From Oscillospiraceae bacterium (lineage in GTDB: Bacteria; Bacillota; Clostridia; Oscillospirales; Oscillospiraceae), in the NCBI GenBank assembly GCA_017482385.1, contig JAFUNI010000022.1, positions 62,001-126,000 on the forward strand: 64,000 nucleotides of DNA, read 5' to 3'. The position numbers and the translations under genes were made by a program. Below, in pieces: positions 40,271 through 48,866 of the stretch. The notes below the pieces were generated by a model that worked only from the letters and a program-made list of their open reading frames with translations, was not told the origin of the DNA and did no database searches. How positions within the stretch are numbered: the first letter of the stretch is position 1; every line of letters starts with the position of its first letter.

Positions 40271-40299
40271 TTGCAAAGCTGGAATTCTCTTGCTATAAT
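40271..40299 (+). promoter_or_regulatory. Promoter of xpt
   Basis: TTGCAA (40271-40276), 17 bases, then perfect TATAAT (40294-40299). The leader is only about 32 bases long. Confidence 0.78.
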
Positions 40300-40337
40300 A
40301 TATAAAACGCCTATTTAGAAAAAGAGAGGGTAACACT

Positions 40338-40919
40338 ATGAACTGCTTGGAAAAGAGGATCGCCAAAGACGGCGTAGTAAAAGAGGGAAATGTACTGAAG
40401 GTGGACAGCTTCCTCAATCACCAAATGGACATCGCGCTGATGAACGAGATCGGCAAAGAGTTCTACGAACGCTTTAAGGGTAAGCCCATCAACAAAATTC
40501 TCACCATCGAGGCTTCCGGCATTGCCATTGCCTATGCGGTAGCACAGCAGTTCAATGTGCCTGTGCTGTTCGCCAAGAAGAGCAAGAGCATCAATATTGC
40601 CGGCGATACCTACACCGCTGAAGTGGAATCCTTCACCCACAAAAACAGAAACACCGTGGTAGTCTCCAAGCAATTTCTCTCTGCAGACGATCATGTACTG
40701 ATCGTTGACGACTTCCTGGCCAACGGCTGCGCCTTGCAGGGTCTTATTTCCATTGTGGACCAGGCCGGCGGCACTGTGGAAGGCATCGGCATCGCCGTGG
40801 AAAAAGGCTTCCAGGTGGGCGGACAGATCATCCGGAATTTGGGCTATCATTTGGAATCCCTGGCCATCGTGGAGTCTATGAACCACGAAACCGGAGAAGT
40901 GGTATTCAGAGAGCAGTAA
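40338..40919 (+). CDS. xpt: Xanthine phosphoribosyltransferase
   Basis: A 193-residue enzyme that converts xanthine and phosphoribosyl pyrophosphate to XMP in purine salvage. It matches the Bacillus Xpt length and sequence: [21 protein letters not shown] near residue 20, [16 protein letters not shown], and the PRPP-binding motif [23 protein letters not shown] precedes the ATG. It is divergent from the BMP-type nucleoside importer, so import and salvage of purines are encoded side by side. Unlike Bacillus xpt there is no guanine riboswitch upstream. Confidence 0.95.
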   Translation: MNCLEKRIAKDGVVKEGNVLKVDSFLNHQMDIALMNEIGKEFYERFKGKPINKILTIEASGIAIAYAVAQQFNVPVLFAKKSKSINIAGDTYTAEVESFTHKNRNTVVVSKQFLSADDHVLIVDDFLANGCALQGLISIVDQAGGTVEGIGIAVEKGFQVGGQIIRNLGYHLESLAIVESMNHETGEVVFREQ

Positions 40920-40924
40920 GAAGC

Positions 40925-40960
40925 ACCCCGCTGACCCAATGGGTCAGCGGGGGTTCCTAT
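40925..40960 (+). terminator. Rho-independent terminator between xpt and ribulokinase
   Basis: CCCCGCTGACCC (40926-40937) pairs with GGGTCAGCGGGG (40941-40952) around AAT, followed by a T-rich stretch. Confidence 0.85.
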
Positions 40961-42595
40961 TTATTTGCCCAGCAGGTGCTTCATCACATCGTTGCCGCCA
41001 CGGCCAAAATAGTCGTAAAGCTTCACATATTCGCAATAGAGCTTTTCATAGGCTTTTTGATTTGACCGGTTGGGAGTATAGGTCTTCACCACCGGGCTTC
41101 CCATTGCAGCGGCAGCTGCGGGGATATCCGGGTAGACGCCCGCTGCAGCAGCGGCATAAATGGCGCTGCCCAAGGCACCGGCCTGGGTGCTTTGGCAAAG
41201 ACAGATCTCACAATCCAGCACGTCCGCATAGATCTGCATCAGCAGGGCATTTTTATGGGCAATGCCGCCGGCTGCCTTCAATCTCTTGACCGTCACCCGG
41301 CTTTGGGCCAGGGTGTCCATGATCATTTTTGCGCCAAAGGCAGTGGACTCAAGCCACGCTCTGTAAATTTCCTCGGGCTTTGTCTGCAAGGTCATACCCA
41401 AAATGAGGCCCGACAGGGCAGAATCGTCCAGCACACTGCGGTTACCGTTAAGCCAGTCCAGCGCCAAAAGGCCACTCTCCCCTACTGCCAATTTCTCAGC
41501 CTTTTCCGTGAGCAATGCGTGAATGCTGATCCCCCGGCTTTCCGCTTCTTGCTGATAGGCGGCAGGCACTTGATTCTTCACGAACCAATCGAAAATATCA
41601 CCCACAGCAGCCTGTCCGGCTTCATAAGCATACAGGCCGGGAATCACACCGTCCTTTACGCAGCCGCTGATGCCCTCTACCGGATCACCGGTTTCGGCAT
41701 TTACAAGCAGGCAGGCAGAAGTGCCCATGATCAGCATCATCTCTCCCGGATCGGTGATCTGCAAAGCAGGCGTTGCTGCGTGCGCATCGATCTGAGGAAT
41801 TGCCACAGGCGTTTCCACCGGCAGACCTGTCAGTTCTGCACCCTTGGGGCAAAGCTTGCCTGCCGGGGCAGAAAAACCGCCGATTCTCCGGGACAGCTTT
41901 GTGCCCACAATGCCGTCAAGTCCCTTATCCAAAGCGGTCATAAAATCATTGGAAGGATAATCACCTTCAAAATACAGCGCCTTATAGCCGGCAAAGGAAT
42001 TGCTGTGGATCTCCTCGCCCACCAAGGCAGAAACCACCCAATCCGCCGCCTCCATAAACCGAGCGGTGTTGGCATAGACCTTGGGGGCTTGCCGCAAAAT
42101 CTCCAACACCTTGGGCAGCATCCACTCAGAGGACAGCTTTCCGCCATAATTTTTAAGCCATTTTTCTTCCCGGGCTTCTGCCAAAGCATTGATCTCATCC
42201 GCCTCCGGCTGGGCAGCGTGGTGCTTCCACAGCTTCACATAGGCATGGGGCTCGTCTGCATATTCCGGGCGCAGGCACAGGGGTGTGCCCTGGGCATCCA
42301 CCGGTAAAATGGTGCAGGCGGTAAAGTCAATACCGATGCCCGCCACTTCCTCGGGGGCAATGCCTGCCTTTTTCACAGCCTCAGGCACAGCGGTCTTCAG
42401 CACCTGCAAATAATCCGCCGGGTGCTGCAAGGCATAATGGGCGGGCAGTTTCTTCCCACCGGGTAGTTGAGTATCCATTACGCCGTGGGGATATTCGCAG
42501 ACAGCCTCCGTCAATTCCCGGCCGTTTTCGCAATCTACCACCACGCATCTGCCGGAAAGTGTTCCGAAATCGATGCCTACCGTATATTTTTTCAT
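40961..42595 (-). CDS. araB: Ribulokinase (FGGY carbohydrate kinase)
   Basis: A 544-residue FGGY kinase. The N-terminal ATP-binding motif GIDFGTLSGRCVVVDCENG and the insert GIDFTACTILPVDAQGTPL are typical of ribulokinases, which phosphorylate L-ribulose in arabinose use. Other marks are MIMGTSACLLVNAE and the C-terminal AAGGIAHKNALLMQIYADVL. The ATG at 42595 has GGAGG 7 bases upstream. It stands alone: no araA, araD or arabinose transporter is adjacent, so regulation and pathway partners must be elsewhere, or the true substrate may be another ketose. Confidence 0.88.
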   Translation of the reverse strand: MKKYTVGIDFGTLSGRCVVVDCENGRELTEAVCEYPHGVMDTQLPGGKKLPAHYALQHPADYLQVLKTAVPEAVKKAGIAPEEVAGIGIDFTACTILPVDAQGTPLCLRPEYADEPHAYVKLWKHHAAQPEADEINALAEAREEKWLKNYGGKLSSEWMLPKVLEILRQAPKVYANTARFMEAADWVVSALVGEEIHSNSFAGYKALYFEGDYPSNDFMTALDKGLDGIVGTKLSRRIGGFSAPAGKLCPKGAELTGLPVETPVAIPQIDAHAATPALQITDPGEMMLIMGTSACLLVNAETGDPVEGISGCVKDGVIPGLYAYEAGQAAVGDIFDWFVKNQVPAAYQQEAESRGISIHALLTEKAEKLAVGESGLLALDWLNGNRSVLDDSALSGLILGMTLQTKPEEIYRAWLESTAFGAKMIMDTLAQSRVTVKRLKAAGGIAHKNALLMQIYADVLDCEICLCQSTQAGALGSAIYAAAAAGVYPDIPAAAAAMGSPVVKTYTPNRSNQKAYEKLYCEYVKLYDYFGRGGNDVMKHLLGK

Positions 42596-42764
42596 AACCG
42601 CACCTCCGCGCTTTGATAAGACCATTATCCTATATTCCCACCGGATTTGCAAGAATTTTCTACCGCAGACCAATTTAGCGCAGAATTGTACATAAAATTC
42701 GCAGAATTAGCAATTACATAATACTTCTTGCCGGTGTATTATAATAGAAAAGGAGGTATGCATT

Positions 42765-44387
42765 ATGAAATTATTCCAAAGAACCTTAAGCGTTTTGCTG
42801 CTTATCTGCCTGGTGTTTTCTTTGGCTGCCTGCGGCAAGCCCCAAGCACCTGCAGAAACAACTGCGCCGACAGAACCTGCCGCGCCTCCCGTAGAAAAGG
42901 TCCTTGTGGATACTGCCGGTATGACCGAGCTGCAAAAGGCCATCGTGGTTACAGCTGAAAGCTACTGTCTCCGGGGGAAATACGCCCAGTACGATCAATA
43001 CAGTCTGACCAAGATGCCCTCTAAAAATGTAAACCGTCGGCTTTTGGGCATTATGGCACCGGAGGATTATACCTCCCAGTACTACGGCTACACCGATTGC
43101 TCCAGCTTTGTTTACGATGTTTATAAGTTTGCCTTGGGAATGTCCATCTCCAGTCCCGCTAACACAAAAACCTATTGCGCCGGTTCTCCCCACGCAATTC
43201 TGACGGAAACGCCCATATCCAACGGTTTTGCCAATATGACTGCTGAGGAATTATCTGCCAAGGAAAAAGCCTTCCGGGAGACCCTGCAGCCCGGTGATAT
43301 TATCGCTTACCGGGCCGCCAACGGGAATTCCGGTCACGCAATGCTCTATGTGGGTAACAACATGATGCTCCACTCCTCCGGCAGCACCTATGACTTTACC
43401 ACCGGAACAGACAAAGTCGAAAAGAACGGTACCTATTTATACGAATCCATCAACATTTTATTTTCCGGCGGCAGGCGTCATCTGTTCGACAAGTCCATCT
43501 ATGTGATCCTGCGGCCGCTGAACAAATTTGAGGGGACAATACCCGATCACACCCTGCAAAGAATGGGCGGTATGCGGGGCATTGTTGTTGAGAAGCTTTG
43601 CTCCCACACCTACGGTCAAACAGTCAGCCCCGGTGGCACACTGACCTACACTTTCCGGATCAAAAACAACACTTCCCGTCCGGTTACCCTTGCAGTTGCG
43701 GACACGCTCCCTGCCGATGTCACCTATGTTTCCGGCGCGGAAGCTGTGGCAGATAACACATTGTCCTGGTATTTGACCGTTGCAAACGGCGCCACTGAGA
43801 GCATTTCTTATACCGTTCAGGTAAAAGAAACCACACCCACCGGTACATTTATCCAAAGTGAAAGCACAGTAGGCGGCGTCCCGGTAAAGTGTCCCCGCAT
43901 CCAAGTCGCCAAAACCCTCACCGACCGGGAGCAACAAGCCGTACTGGATGCCCAAAAGGAGCTTGACGGCGGTGAATTAAAAGGCATCGCGCTGGCAAAT
44001 GCCATTTATGAAAAGGTCTGCGGAAAGACTGCATTCACCCAGCAGACTATCGATGCCATGTGGGATAATTTGGTATTGCCTTACAATACCGACGCGTTCC
44101 TGCTAGATTCCAAAAAGCCCCTCACTTCCCTGGTAGCCCCCCGCCTGTACGGCGGCAAGCTTATGGCTGAGTTAGACACCAACGCTGCCGCCACCCAGTA
44201 CCGGACACGGCTGGTCACTAAGAATGTTTTAATGATCGGTGACATTGTCTTAGCTGACAACGCTCTGTATATGTTCACCGGCGTGGGTCTGTATGACCTG
44301 ATCTACGGCGGATCCGGTTTGCAGAGTCCGGAAAGTCTGCTGACTTATGATCGGTTTGTTGTGCTGCGTCCGTCTATGGCATTCTGA
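42765..44387 (+). CDS. NlpC/P60-like lipoprotein with DUF11-type repeat domain
   Basis: A 540-residue lipoprotein. The signal peptide ends at SLAAC (Cys23) and is followed by a Pro/Thr/Ala-rich spacer. The papain-fold region (about residues 55-260) has Cys112 in YTDCSSFVYDVYKFALG and His191 in GNSGHAMLYVGNN, the pattern of NlpC/P60 peptidoglycan endopeptidases. Residues about 280-370 form a DUF11-like beta domain (VSPGGTLTYTFRIKNN, then LPADVTYVSG). The C-terminal part is an unassigned alpha-beta region. It likely acts in cell-wall turnover at the membrane surface. A second papain-fold protein without signal peptide lies 2 kb downstream. Confidence 0.8.
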   Translation: MKLFQRTLSVLLLICLVFSLAACGKPQAPAETTAPTEPAAPPVEKVLVDTAGMTELQKAIVVTAESYCLRGKYAQYDQYSLTKMPSKNVNRRLLGIMAPEDYTSQYYGYTDCSSFVYDVYKFALGMSISSPANTKTYCAGSPHAILTETPISNGFANMTAEELSAKEKAFRETLQPGDIIAYRAANGNSGHAMLYVGNNMMLHSSGSTYDFTTGTDKVEKNGTYLYESINILFSGGRRHLFDKSIYVILRPLNKFEGTIPDHTLQRMGGMRGIVVEKLCSHTYGQTVSPGGTLTYTFRIKNNTSRPVTLAVADTLPADVTYVSGAEAVADNTLSWYLTVANGATESISYTVQVKETTPTGTFIQSESTVGGVPVKCPRIQVAKTLTDREQQAVLDAQKELDGGELKGIALANAIYEKVCGKTAFTQQTIDAMWDNLVLPYNTDAFLLDSKKPLTSLVAPRLYGGKLMAELDTNAAATQYRTRLVTKNVLMIGDIVLADNALYMFTGVGLYDLIYGGSGLQSPESLLTYDRFVVLRPSMAF

Positions 44388-44391
44388 ATAT

Positions 44392-44423
44392 AAAAAACGC
44401 ACCGCTAAGCGGTGCGTTTTTTT
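44392..44423 (+). terminator. Bidirectional Rho-independent terminator
   Basis: ACGCACCGC (44397-44405) pairs with GCGGTGCGT (44409-44417) around TAA, with A6 and T7 runs, between the lipoprotein gene and the convergent symporter. Confidence 0.92.
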
Positions 44424-44425
44424 GA

Positions 44426-45979
44426 TTACGCTTCGGTTTCCAAACCCTCTTCCATCTCAGCCTGGATGGCTGCATCGTAGGAAAGAATGGGATCCACTTT
44501 CTTGTTCTTGATCTTACGGGCTACATAGTTCTTGGTGATCTTCATGACCAAGGGAGACAGTGCTATGACCGCGATCAGGTTGGGGAACATCATCAGACCG
44601 TTGAAGGTATCGGAAATATCCCAAGCCAGAGAAGAGGTCATCACTGCACCGAACATAATGGTGCAGATGTGGATGATCTTAAACACAGGCACAGACTTGG
44701 AACCGAACAGATATTCCCACGCCTTACTGCCGTAGTGAGACCAGCCCAGCACCGTAGTGAACGCAAACAGGAACATGGCAATTGCCACAAACTTGCCGCC
44801 GATATTACCCCAGGAGAAGACCTGGTTGAAGGCACCGCCCACCAGAGTCGCATCGGTATAGCCCGCAGCAACCTCTCCGGTCTGGGCGTTGAACACGCCG
44901 CCGTTAAGGCCGCCGGAGGTCAGCACCACCAGTGCGGTCATGGTGCAAACCACCATGGTATCCGCAAACACCTCGAAGATGCCCCACATACCCTGCTTTA
45001 CCGGCTCACGGACGCTGGAGTTGGAGTGGACCATAACGGAAGAACCAAGGCCGGCCTCGTTGGAGAACACACCACGCTTGAAGCCGTTGGTCATTGCGAT
45101 GATCACACCGCCCAGCACACCGCCGCCTACCTCACGCACGAAGCCCTCCGGGCTGAATGCATTGACAAAAATGGCGCGGAATGCAGGAATAATGGCATCG
45201 TAGTGTACGCCAATAATTACCAGGCTTCCCACGATGAACAGAACCACCATAAAGGGAACGATCTTCTCTGCAACGTTTGCAATACGCTTAAGGCCGCCCA
45301 GGGTGATCATTGCGGTCAGCGCCATAATCACTGCGCCGAGAATGACATTATACAGGGAAATGCCGCCCAGCACCGTCACGGAGGACAGCGCAGAAATATC
45401 GAAGGCAGCGGCTACATTGGCCACGATCTTATTGACCTGACCCATACTGCCGATACCAAAGGCCGCCAGCACAGTGAAGCAGCAAAACAGCACCGCCAAA
45501 ATCTTGGCGGGGATCTTCATGCCCTTCTTGGTGCCCAAACCATCAGACAGATAGTACATCGCACCGCCGGACCACTCGCCGTCCTTGTTGCGGCGGCGGA
45601 AAAAGATACCCAGCACATTTTCGGAATAGTTCGTCATCATACCGAAGAATGCGGCAATCCACATCCAGAACACAGCGCCTGCGCCACCCACGCAAAGCGC
45701 AGCAGCAACACCGGCAATATTACCGGTACCTACAGTAGCGGCCAGCGCAGTACACAGAGCCTGGAACGGGGAGATGGTACCTTTTTCCTTTCGGTGACCG
45801 ATGACGTTTTTCTTAAACAGACTGCCGATGGTATTCTTCCACCAGTGGCCGATATGGGACACCTGGAAGCATTTTGTAAGGCAGGTCATCAGAATACCGG
45901 TGCCGATCAGCAGCACCAGGCCAAATATGCCCCAAACAAAGCTATTGATCGAGCCGTTGACTTTTTCAATGATTTCCAA
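44426..45979 (-). CDS. Sodium:alanine/glycine symporter (AGCS family)
   Basis: A 517-residue AGCS transporter with about eleven membrane helices. Signature segments are ALAATVGTGNIAGVAAALCVGGAGA (split here), FWMWIAAFFGMMTNYSENVLG and AMTNGFKRGVFSNEAGLGSS. Family members take up glycine or alanine with sodium. Start choice: a TTG at 45979 lies 7 bases after AAGGAGG, while the upstream ATG frame reads through a terminator hairpin, so TTG is the real start. A glycine riboswitch and a terminator lie directly upstream, so the transporter is controlled by glycine and glycine is a likely substrate. Confidence 0.93.
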   Translation of the reverse strand: MEIIEKVNGSINSFVWGIFGLVLLIGTGILMTCLTKCFQVSHIGHWWKNTIGSLFKKNVIGHRKEKGTISPFQALCTALAATVGTGNIAGVAAALCVGGAGAVFWMWIAAFFGMMTNYSENVLGIFFRRRNKDGEWSGGAMYYLSDGLGTKKGMKIPAKILAVLFCCFTVLAAFGIGSMGQVNKIVANVAAAFDISALSSVTVLGGISLYNVILGAVIMALTAMITLGGLKRIANVAEKIVPFMVVLFIVGSLVIIGVHYDAIIPAFRAIFVNAFSPEGFVREVGGGVLGGVIIAMTNGFKRGVFSNEAGLGSSVMVHSNSSVREPVKQGMWGIFEVFADTMVVCTMTALVVLTSGGLNGGVFNAQTGEVAAGYTDATLVGGAFNQVFSWGNIGGKFVAIAMFLFAFTTVLGWSHYGSKAWEYLFGSKSVPVFKIIHICTIMFGAVMTSSLAWDISDTFNGLMMFPNLIAVIALSPLVMKITKNYVARKIKNKKVDPILSYDAAIQAEMEEGLETEA

Positions 45980-45995
45980 AATATATTCCTCCTTC

Positions 45996-46037
45996 AAATA
46001 AAAAACAAACGGATCGTGCAAGCACAACACGATCCGT
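45996..46037 (-). terminator. Riboswitch-controlled terminator before the AGCS symporter
   Basis: On the minus strand ACGGATCGTG (46037-46028) pairs with CACGATCCGT (46018-46009) and is followed by TTGTTTTTT. It sits between the glycine aptamer and the start codon, the usual place of an expression platform. Confidence 0.88.
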
Positions 46038-46054
46038 CAAAAACACAAAACAAA

Positions 46055-46162
46055 AATCTTTGTCCTTTTGCCTGAGAGTTTGGCGTTGTCACGCTTGCAC
46101 CTTCGGCCCCCAATTGAATGGGCGTCTCCAAAGCTCTGTCCACATTCGGTCCGAGATGTTCC
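46055..46162 (-). ncRNA. Glycine riboswitch
   Basis: Read on the minus strand the region contains the conserved glycine aptamer blocks GGAGACGCCC, GCCGAAGGTGCAAGC and AACTCTCAGGCAAAAGGAC, with CTTTG and CAAAG closing P1. One full aptamer is evident; an upstream piece (CGGACCGAATGTGGACAGAG) resembles part of a second aptamer, so this may be a single-aptamer form with a reduced partner. It is followed by a terminator and an AGCS symporter gene, a known association for this riboswitch. Confidence 0.9.
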
Positions 46163-46329
46163 AAATGCTTCAACCAGATATTCATTTGTAATATAAAACG
46201 TATTCTACAACACCTTTTGACAAAATGCAAGAGGGAATATGGATATTTTCCATTAAAAATATGGTTTTTTTCCATATACTTGCCGCTCTGCCTGTGATAA
46301 AATAAAAAGCGCGAAAAGGAGGGAGCATC
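46163..46329. other. AT-rich divergent intergenic region
   Basis: Lies between the riboswitch leader and the rightward papain-fold gene. It contains an ATATGG / CCATAT hairpin (46259-46264 and 46272-46277) around a T7 loop, and nearby TTTTCCATT. A TTGACA is present at about 46218 but no matching -10 box is clear. The role of the hairpin is unknown. Confidence 0.45.
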
Positions 46330-47661
46330 ATGGTCAATGCCCATTACACCCCGGTATCGCCCACAGAAGAAACAGATATCACTTTCCCCTGGCAGCACAG
46401 CCCCGGCGGAATGGAGGACCAGAATCCCACCGTCACCGCCGATATGGTGCAGCTGCTTGACCTGCAGGCGCAGCCACAAACCTTTTACGATTACTGGATC
46501 CAGCCGGTCACTCTGACCGCAGGAACTCACCCCACGCAAGGCTGGGATTCCACCGGTTATTATGTCGGCGGACGGTGCTTCGGCGGCATTTTGTATTCCT
46601 CCGCCTTCCGTGAAGGCATCGATGCCATTTGGAATCTCAATTACTCCACCTATTACAGCGCCGTTGCCAACCCGGCATCCCGTCTGTACACCGCCGATCA
46701 CAGAGGCCGTGCAACCAATGAATCCGCCTGGTCCGGCAGCGTGTGCAGCAGTACTGCCCTGCGGGCCTGCGGATATATTTACCCCTACTCCTCTATAGCG
46801 GTAGCAGCAGCTTTCCAAGAAAAAACCGACCACAGCATTGACAATCTCCAGGTCGGTGACATTCTTTGGCGAAAGGGTCACGTTGCCGGTGTAGTTGGCA
46901 TTACCGCCAACGCTGACGGCCATATTTCCAGTGTGCGGATCATAGAGCAGGCTTGTTTTGTTATGATCTTTGAGGTCACCGCAGAGAATTGGTCCCAATA
47001 TTTTTCCGGTATGTGGACAGGGATTTACCGCGGTGAAACCTATATGCGAAAAACCCCGGAAGTGCCTGTTGCGTATCCGGAAAATCTGTCCATTATTTTC
47101 GAGCGGGGCAACAACACTTATGTGACTGACTATGATGAAATGTTGTTCTACATTCCCACGGCTGATACCGTATATCTGACCAAGGACGACAAAACCACCC
47201 AGCATGCTAAGGATGCTTTCCCCGAAAAGCTCGTCAACGAAACCACCGTCTATGACCTGTCTTCCCTGTTTACCGGCATCGGCGACTACTATTTCCACAC
47301 CAACGAGAACCCCACGGATATTTGCATCAAAGTGATCGACACAGGCAGCATCACCATCGACCCGGAACGCAAAACCGCAACGCTCCGTGGCTATAAAAAT
47401 TGCAAGCCCCACGGGTTCTGTATGGTCCGGATCACGGAAAAGAAATCCGATAGTGAATACGATTTTTTCAGTGCTCCCGCTGGATTCATAGCCAACACCT
47501 CCACCCTCACCTTCCGTCAATTAGAGGAGGATACCTTCAGCCTGGAAAATATCCCCGAAAATATTCCGGGCTGGAAATTGGAAGTCTACTATGACACCGG
47601 CTACGGTTGGGCAAAAGCCTTGAGTGAGAATATGATGTATGAAAAAACTCCCGTCCTGTGA
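46330..47661 (+). CDS. Putative papain-fold (NlpC/CHAP-like) protein without signal peptide
   Basis: A 443-residue protein I do not recognise by family name. A likely cysteine-protease-like core is suggested by Cys139 in WSGSVCSSTALRACGY and His184 in VGDILWRKGHVAGVVGI, which mirrors the Cys and His spacing of NlpC/P60 and CHAP amidases. The C-terminal half (about 245-443) appears beta-rich, with repeated aromatic and acidic stretches. No signal peptide or membrane helix is visible, which is odd for a wall hydrolase. AGGAGGG lies 7 bases before the ATG. Its stop codon lies in the loop of its terminator hairpin. Confidence 0.6.
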   Translation: MVNAHYTPVSPTEETDITFPWQHSPGGMEDQNPTVTADMVQLLDLQAQPQTFYDYWIQPVTLTAGTHPTQGWDSTGYYVGGRCFGGILYSSAFREGIDAIWNLNYSTYYSAVANPASRLYTADHRGRATNESAWSGSVCSSTALRACGYIYPYSSIAVAAAFQEKTDHSIDNLQVGDILWRKGHVAGVVGITANADGHISSVRIIEQACFVMIFEVTAENWSQYFSGMWTGIYRGETYMRKTPEVPVAYPENLSIIFERGNNTYVTDYDEMLFYIPTADTVYLTKDDKTTQHAKDAFPEKLVNETTVYDLSSLFTGIGDYYFHTNENPTDICIKVIDTGSITIDPERKTATLRGYKNCKPHGFCMVRITEKKSDSEYDFFSAPAGFIANTSTLTFRQLEEDTFSLENIPENIPGWKLEVYYDTGYGWAKALSENMMYEKTPVL

Positions 47662-47675
47662 CGGGAGTTTTCTTT
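47645..47675 (+). terminator. Bidirectional Rho-independent terminator
   Basis: AAACTCCCGTC (47645-47655) pairs with GACGGGAGTTT (47660-47670) around CTGT, followed by T-rich sequence; it also serves the convergent M20 peptidase gene. Confidence 0.9.
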
Positions 47676-48846
47676 ATTTGTTCAAGTAATTCAGCGCAGA
47701 GGAAATCATAACTTCCATACCGAACTTCATCGCATCCTCATCCGGGGCAAACCGGTTATTATGCAAAGGATAGAAGGGTGCATCCGCTTTTTGGCAGCCC
47801 AGCCAATAAAAGGCGCCGGGAATTTCCTTAACAAAATAAGAGAAGTCTTCCCCTGTCATAGCGGATTTTTCCGGTACAATCACATTGTCCAGCAAGGTTT
47901 TGGCAGTATCCCGCACCAATTCAAATTCTTTGGGGGTATTTATCGTGGGAATAAAGCCCTTGACATATCGGAATGCATAACTGCCGCCCATACTCTCGGA
48001 AATGCCCTTGATGATCGATTCCATCCGGGTGGGCAGCTGCTCCTGCACCCGGGGATTTAAGGTCCGGCAAGTGCCTTCCATTAAGCATTCTTCGGCAATA
48101 ATATTGTACCGGGAGCCGGCAGTGACCTTGCCGATGGTCAGCACCACGCTGTCCAAAGGACTAATATTGCGGGAAACAATGGTTTGCAGCGCCGTAATGA
48201 CCTGGGCGCCGATGGTCACGGCATCCACACCATTTTCCGGGGCAGAACCGTGGCTGCTCTTACCTTTGACGGTAATGAAAAAGCGGTCGGAGGAGGCGGA
48301 CATAGCCCCCTCATTCAAGGCGATTGAACCGGTGGGATAGTAGGGACTAACATGCTGGGCAAAGATTGCATTCACAGGGGGATTTTCCAGCACGCCGGCA
48401 GCGATCATCTTTTTTGCGCCGCTGTCGGTGGCATTTTCCTCAGAAGGCTGGAAGATCAGCTTGACGGTGCCGGTAAATTCCTCTTTCATACCCACCAAAA
48501 CTTCCGCTGCGCCCAAAAGCATCGCGGTATGAACATCGTGGCCACAGGCATGGCTGACACCGGGATTGACCGACGCAAAAGGCAATCCCGTTTCCTCCTG
48601 AATGGGTAGGGCATCAAAATCCGCCCGCAGGCCCACGCATTTATCTCCCTTACAGCCCTCGATCACGGCAACCACGCCATAGCCGCCCACATTTTCGGTG
48701 GGTTCAAGGCCCAGCTTCCGCAAGGCTGTGGCAATATAGGCGGCGGTTTCTTTTTCCTTTCCGGACAGTTCCGGATGGGCATGGAGCCATCGGCGATGCT
48801 CTGCGACAGTCGCCTGAACGGCACCAATTTTATCAGCTAAGCACAT
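47674..48846 (-). CDS. M20 family amidohydrolase (N-acyl amino acid / peptidase type)
   Basis: A 390-residue M20D metallohydrolase. Family boxes are HRRWLHAHPELSGKE, GLRADFDALPIQEETGLPFAS, HACGHDVHTAMLLGAAE (metal ligands), FQPSEENATDSGAKKMI and the C-terminal AMTGEDFSYF. Members remove acyl groups from amino acids or hydrolyse amide conjugates such as hippurate or N-acetyl-diaminopimelate. The ATG at 48846 is chosen because GAGG lies 8 bases upstream. The M14 carboxypeptidase gene ends 20 bases before it, and the two likely form a peptide-degrading operon. Confidence 0.9.
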   Translation of the reverse strand: MCLADKIGAVQATVAEHRRWLHAHPELSGKEKETAAYIATALRKLGLEPTENVGGYGVVAVIEGCKGDKCVGLRADFDALPIQEETGLPFASVNPGVSHACGHDVHTAMLLGAAEVLVGMKEEFTGTVKLIFQPSEENATDSGAKKMIAAGVLENPPVNAIFAQHVSPYYPTGSIALNEGAMSASSDRFFITVKGKSSHGSAPENGVDAVTIGAQVITALQTIVSRNISPLDSVVLTIGKVTAGSRYNIIAEECLMEGTCRTLNPRVQEQLPTRMESIIKGISESMGGSYAFRYVKGFIPTINTPKEFELVRDTAKTLLDNVIVPEKSAMTGEDFSYFVKEIPGAFYWLGCQKADAPFYPLHNNRFAPDEDAMKFGMEVMISSALNYLNK

Positions 48847-48866
48847 TCTTTTCACCTCTTGTTTTT

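Noticed and set aside
40250-40337. Possible guanine/xanthine riboswitch before xpt
   Set aside because: The predicted leader is only about 32 bases and contains none of the conserved purine aptamer loops.
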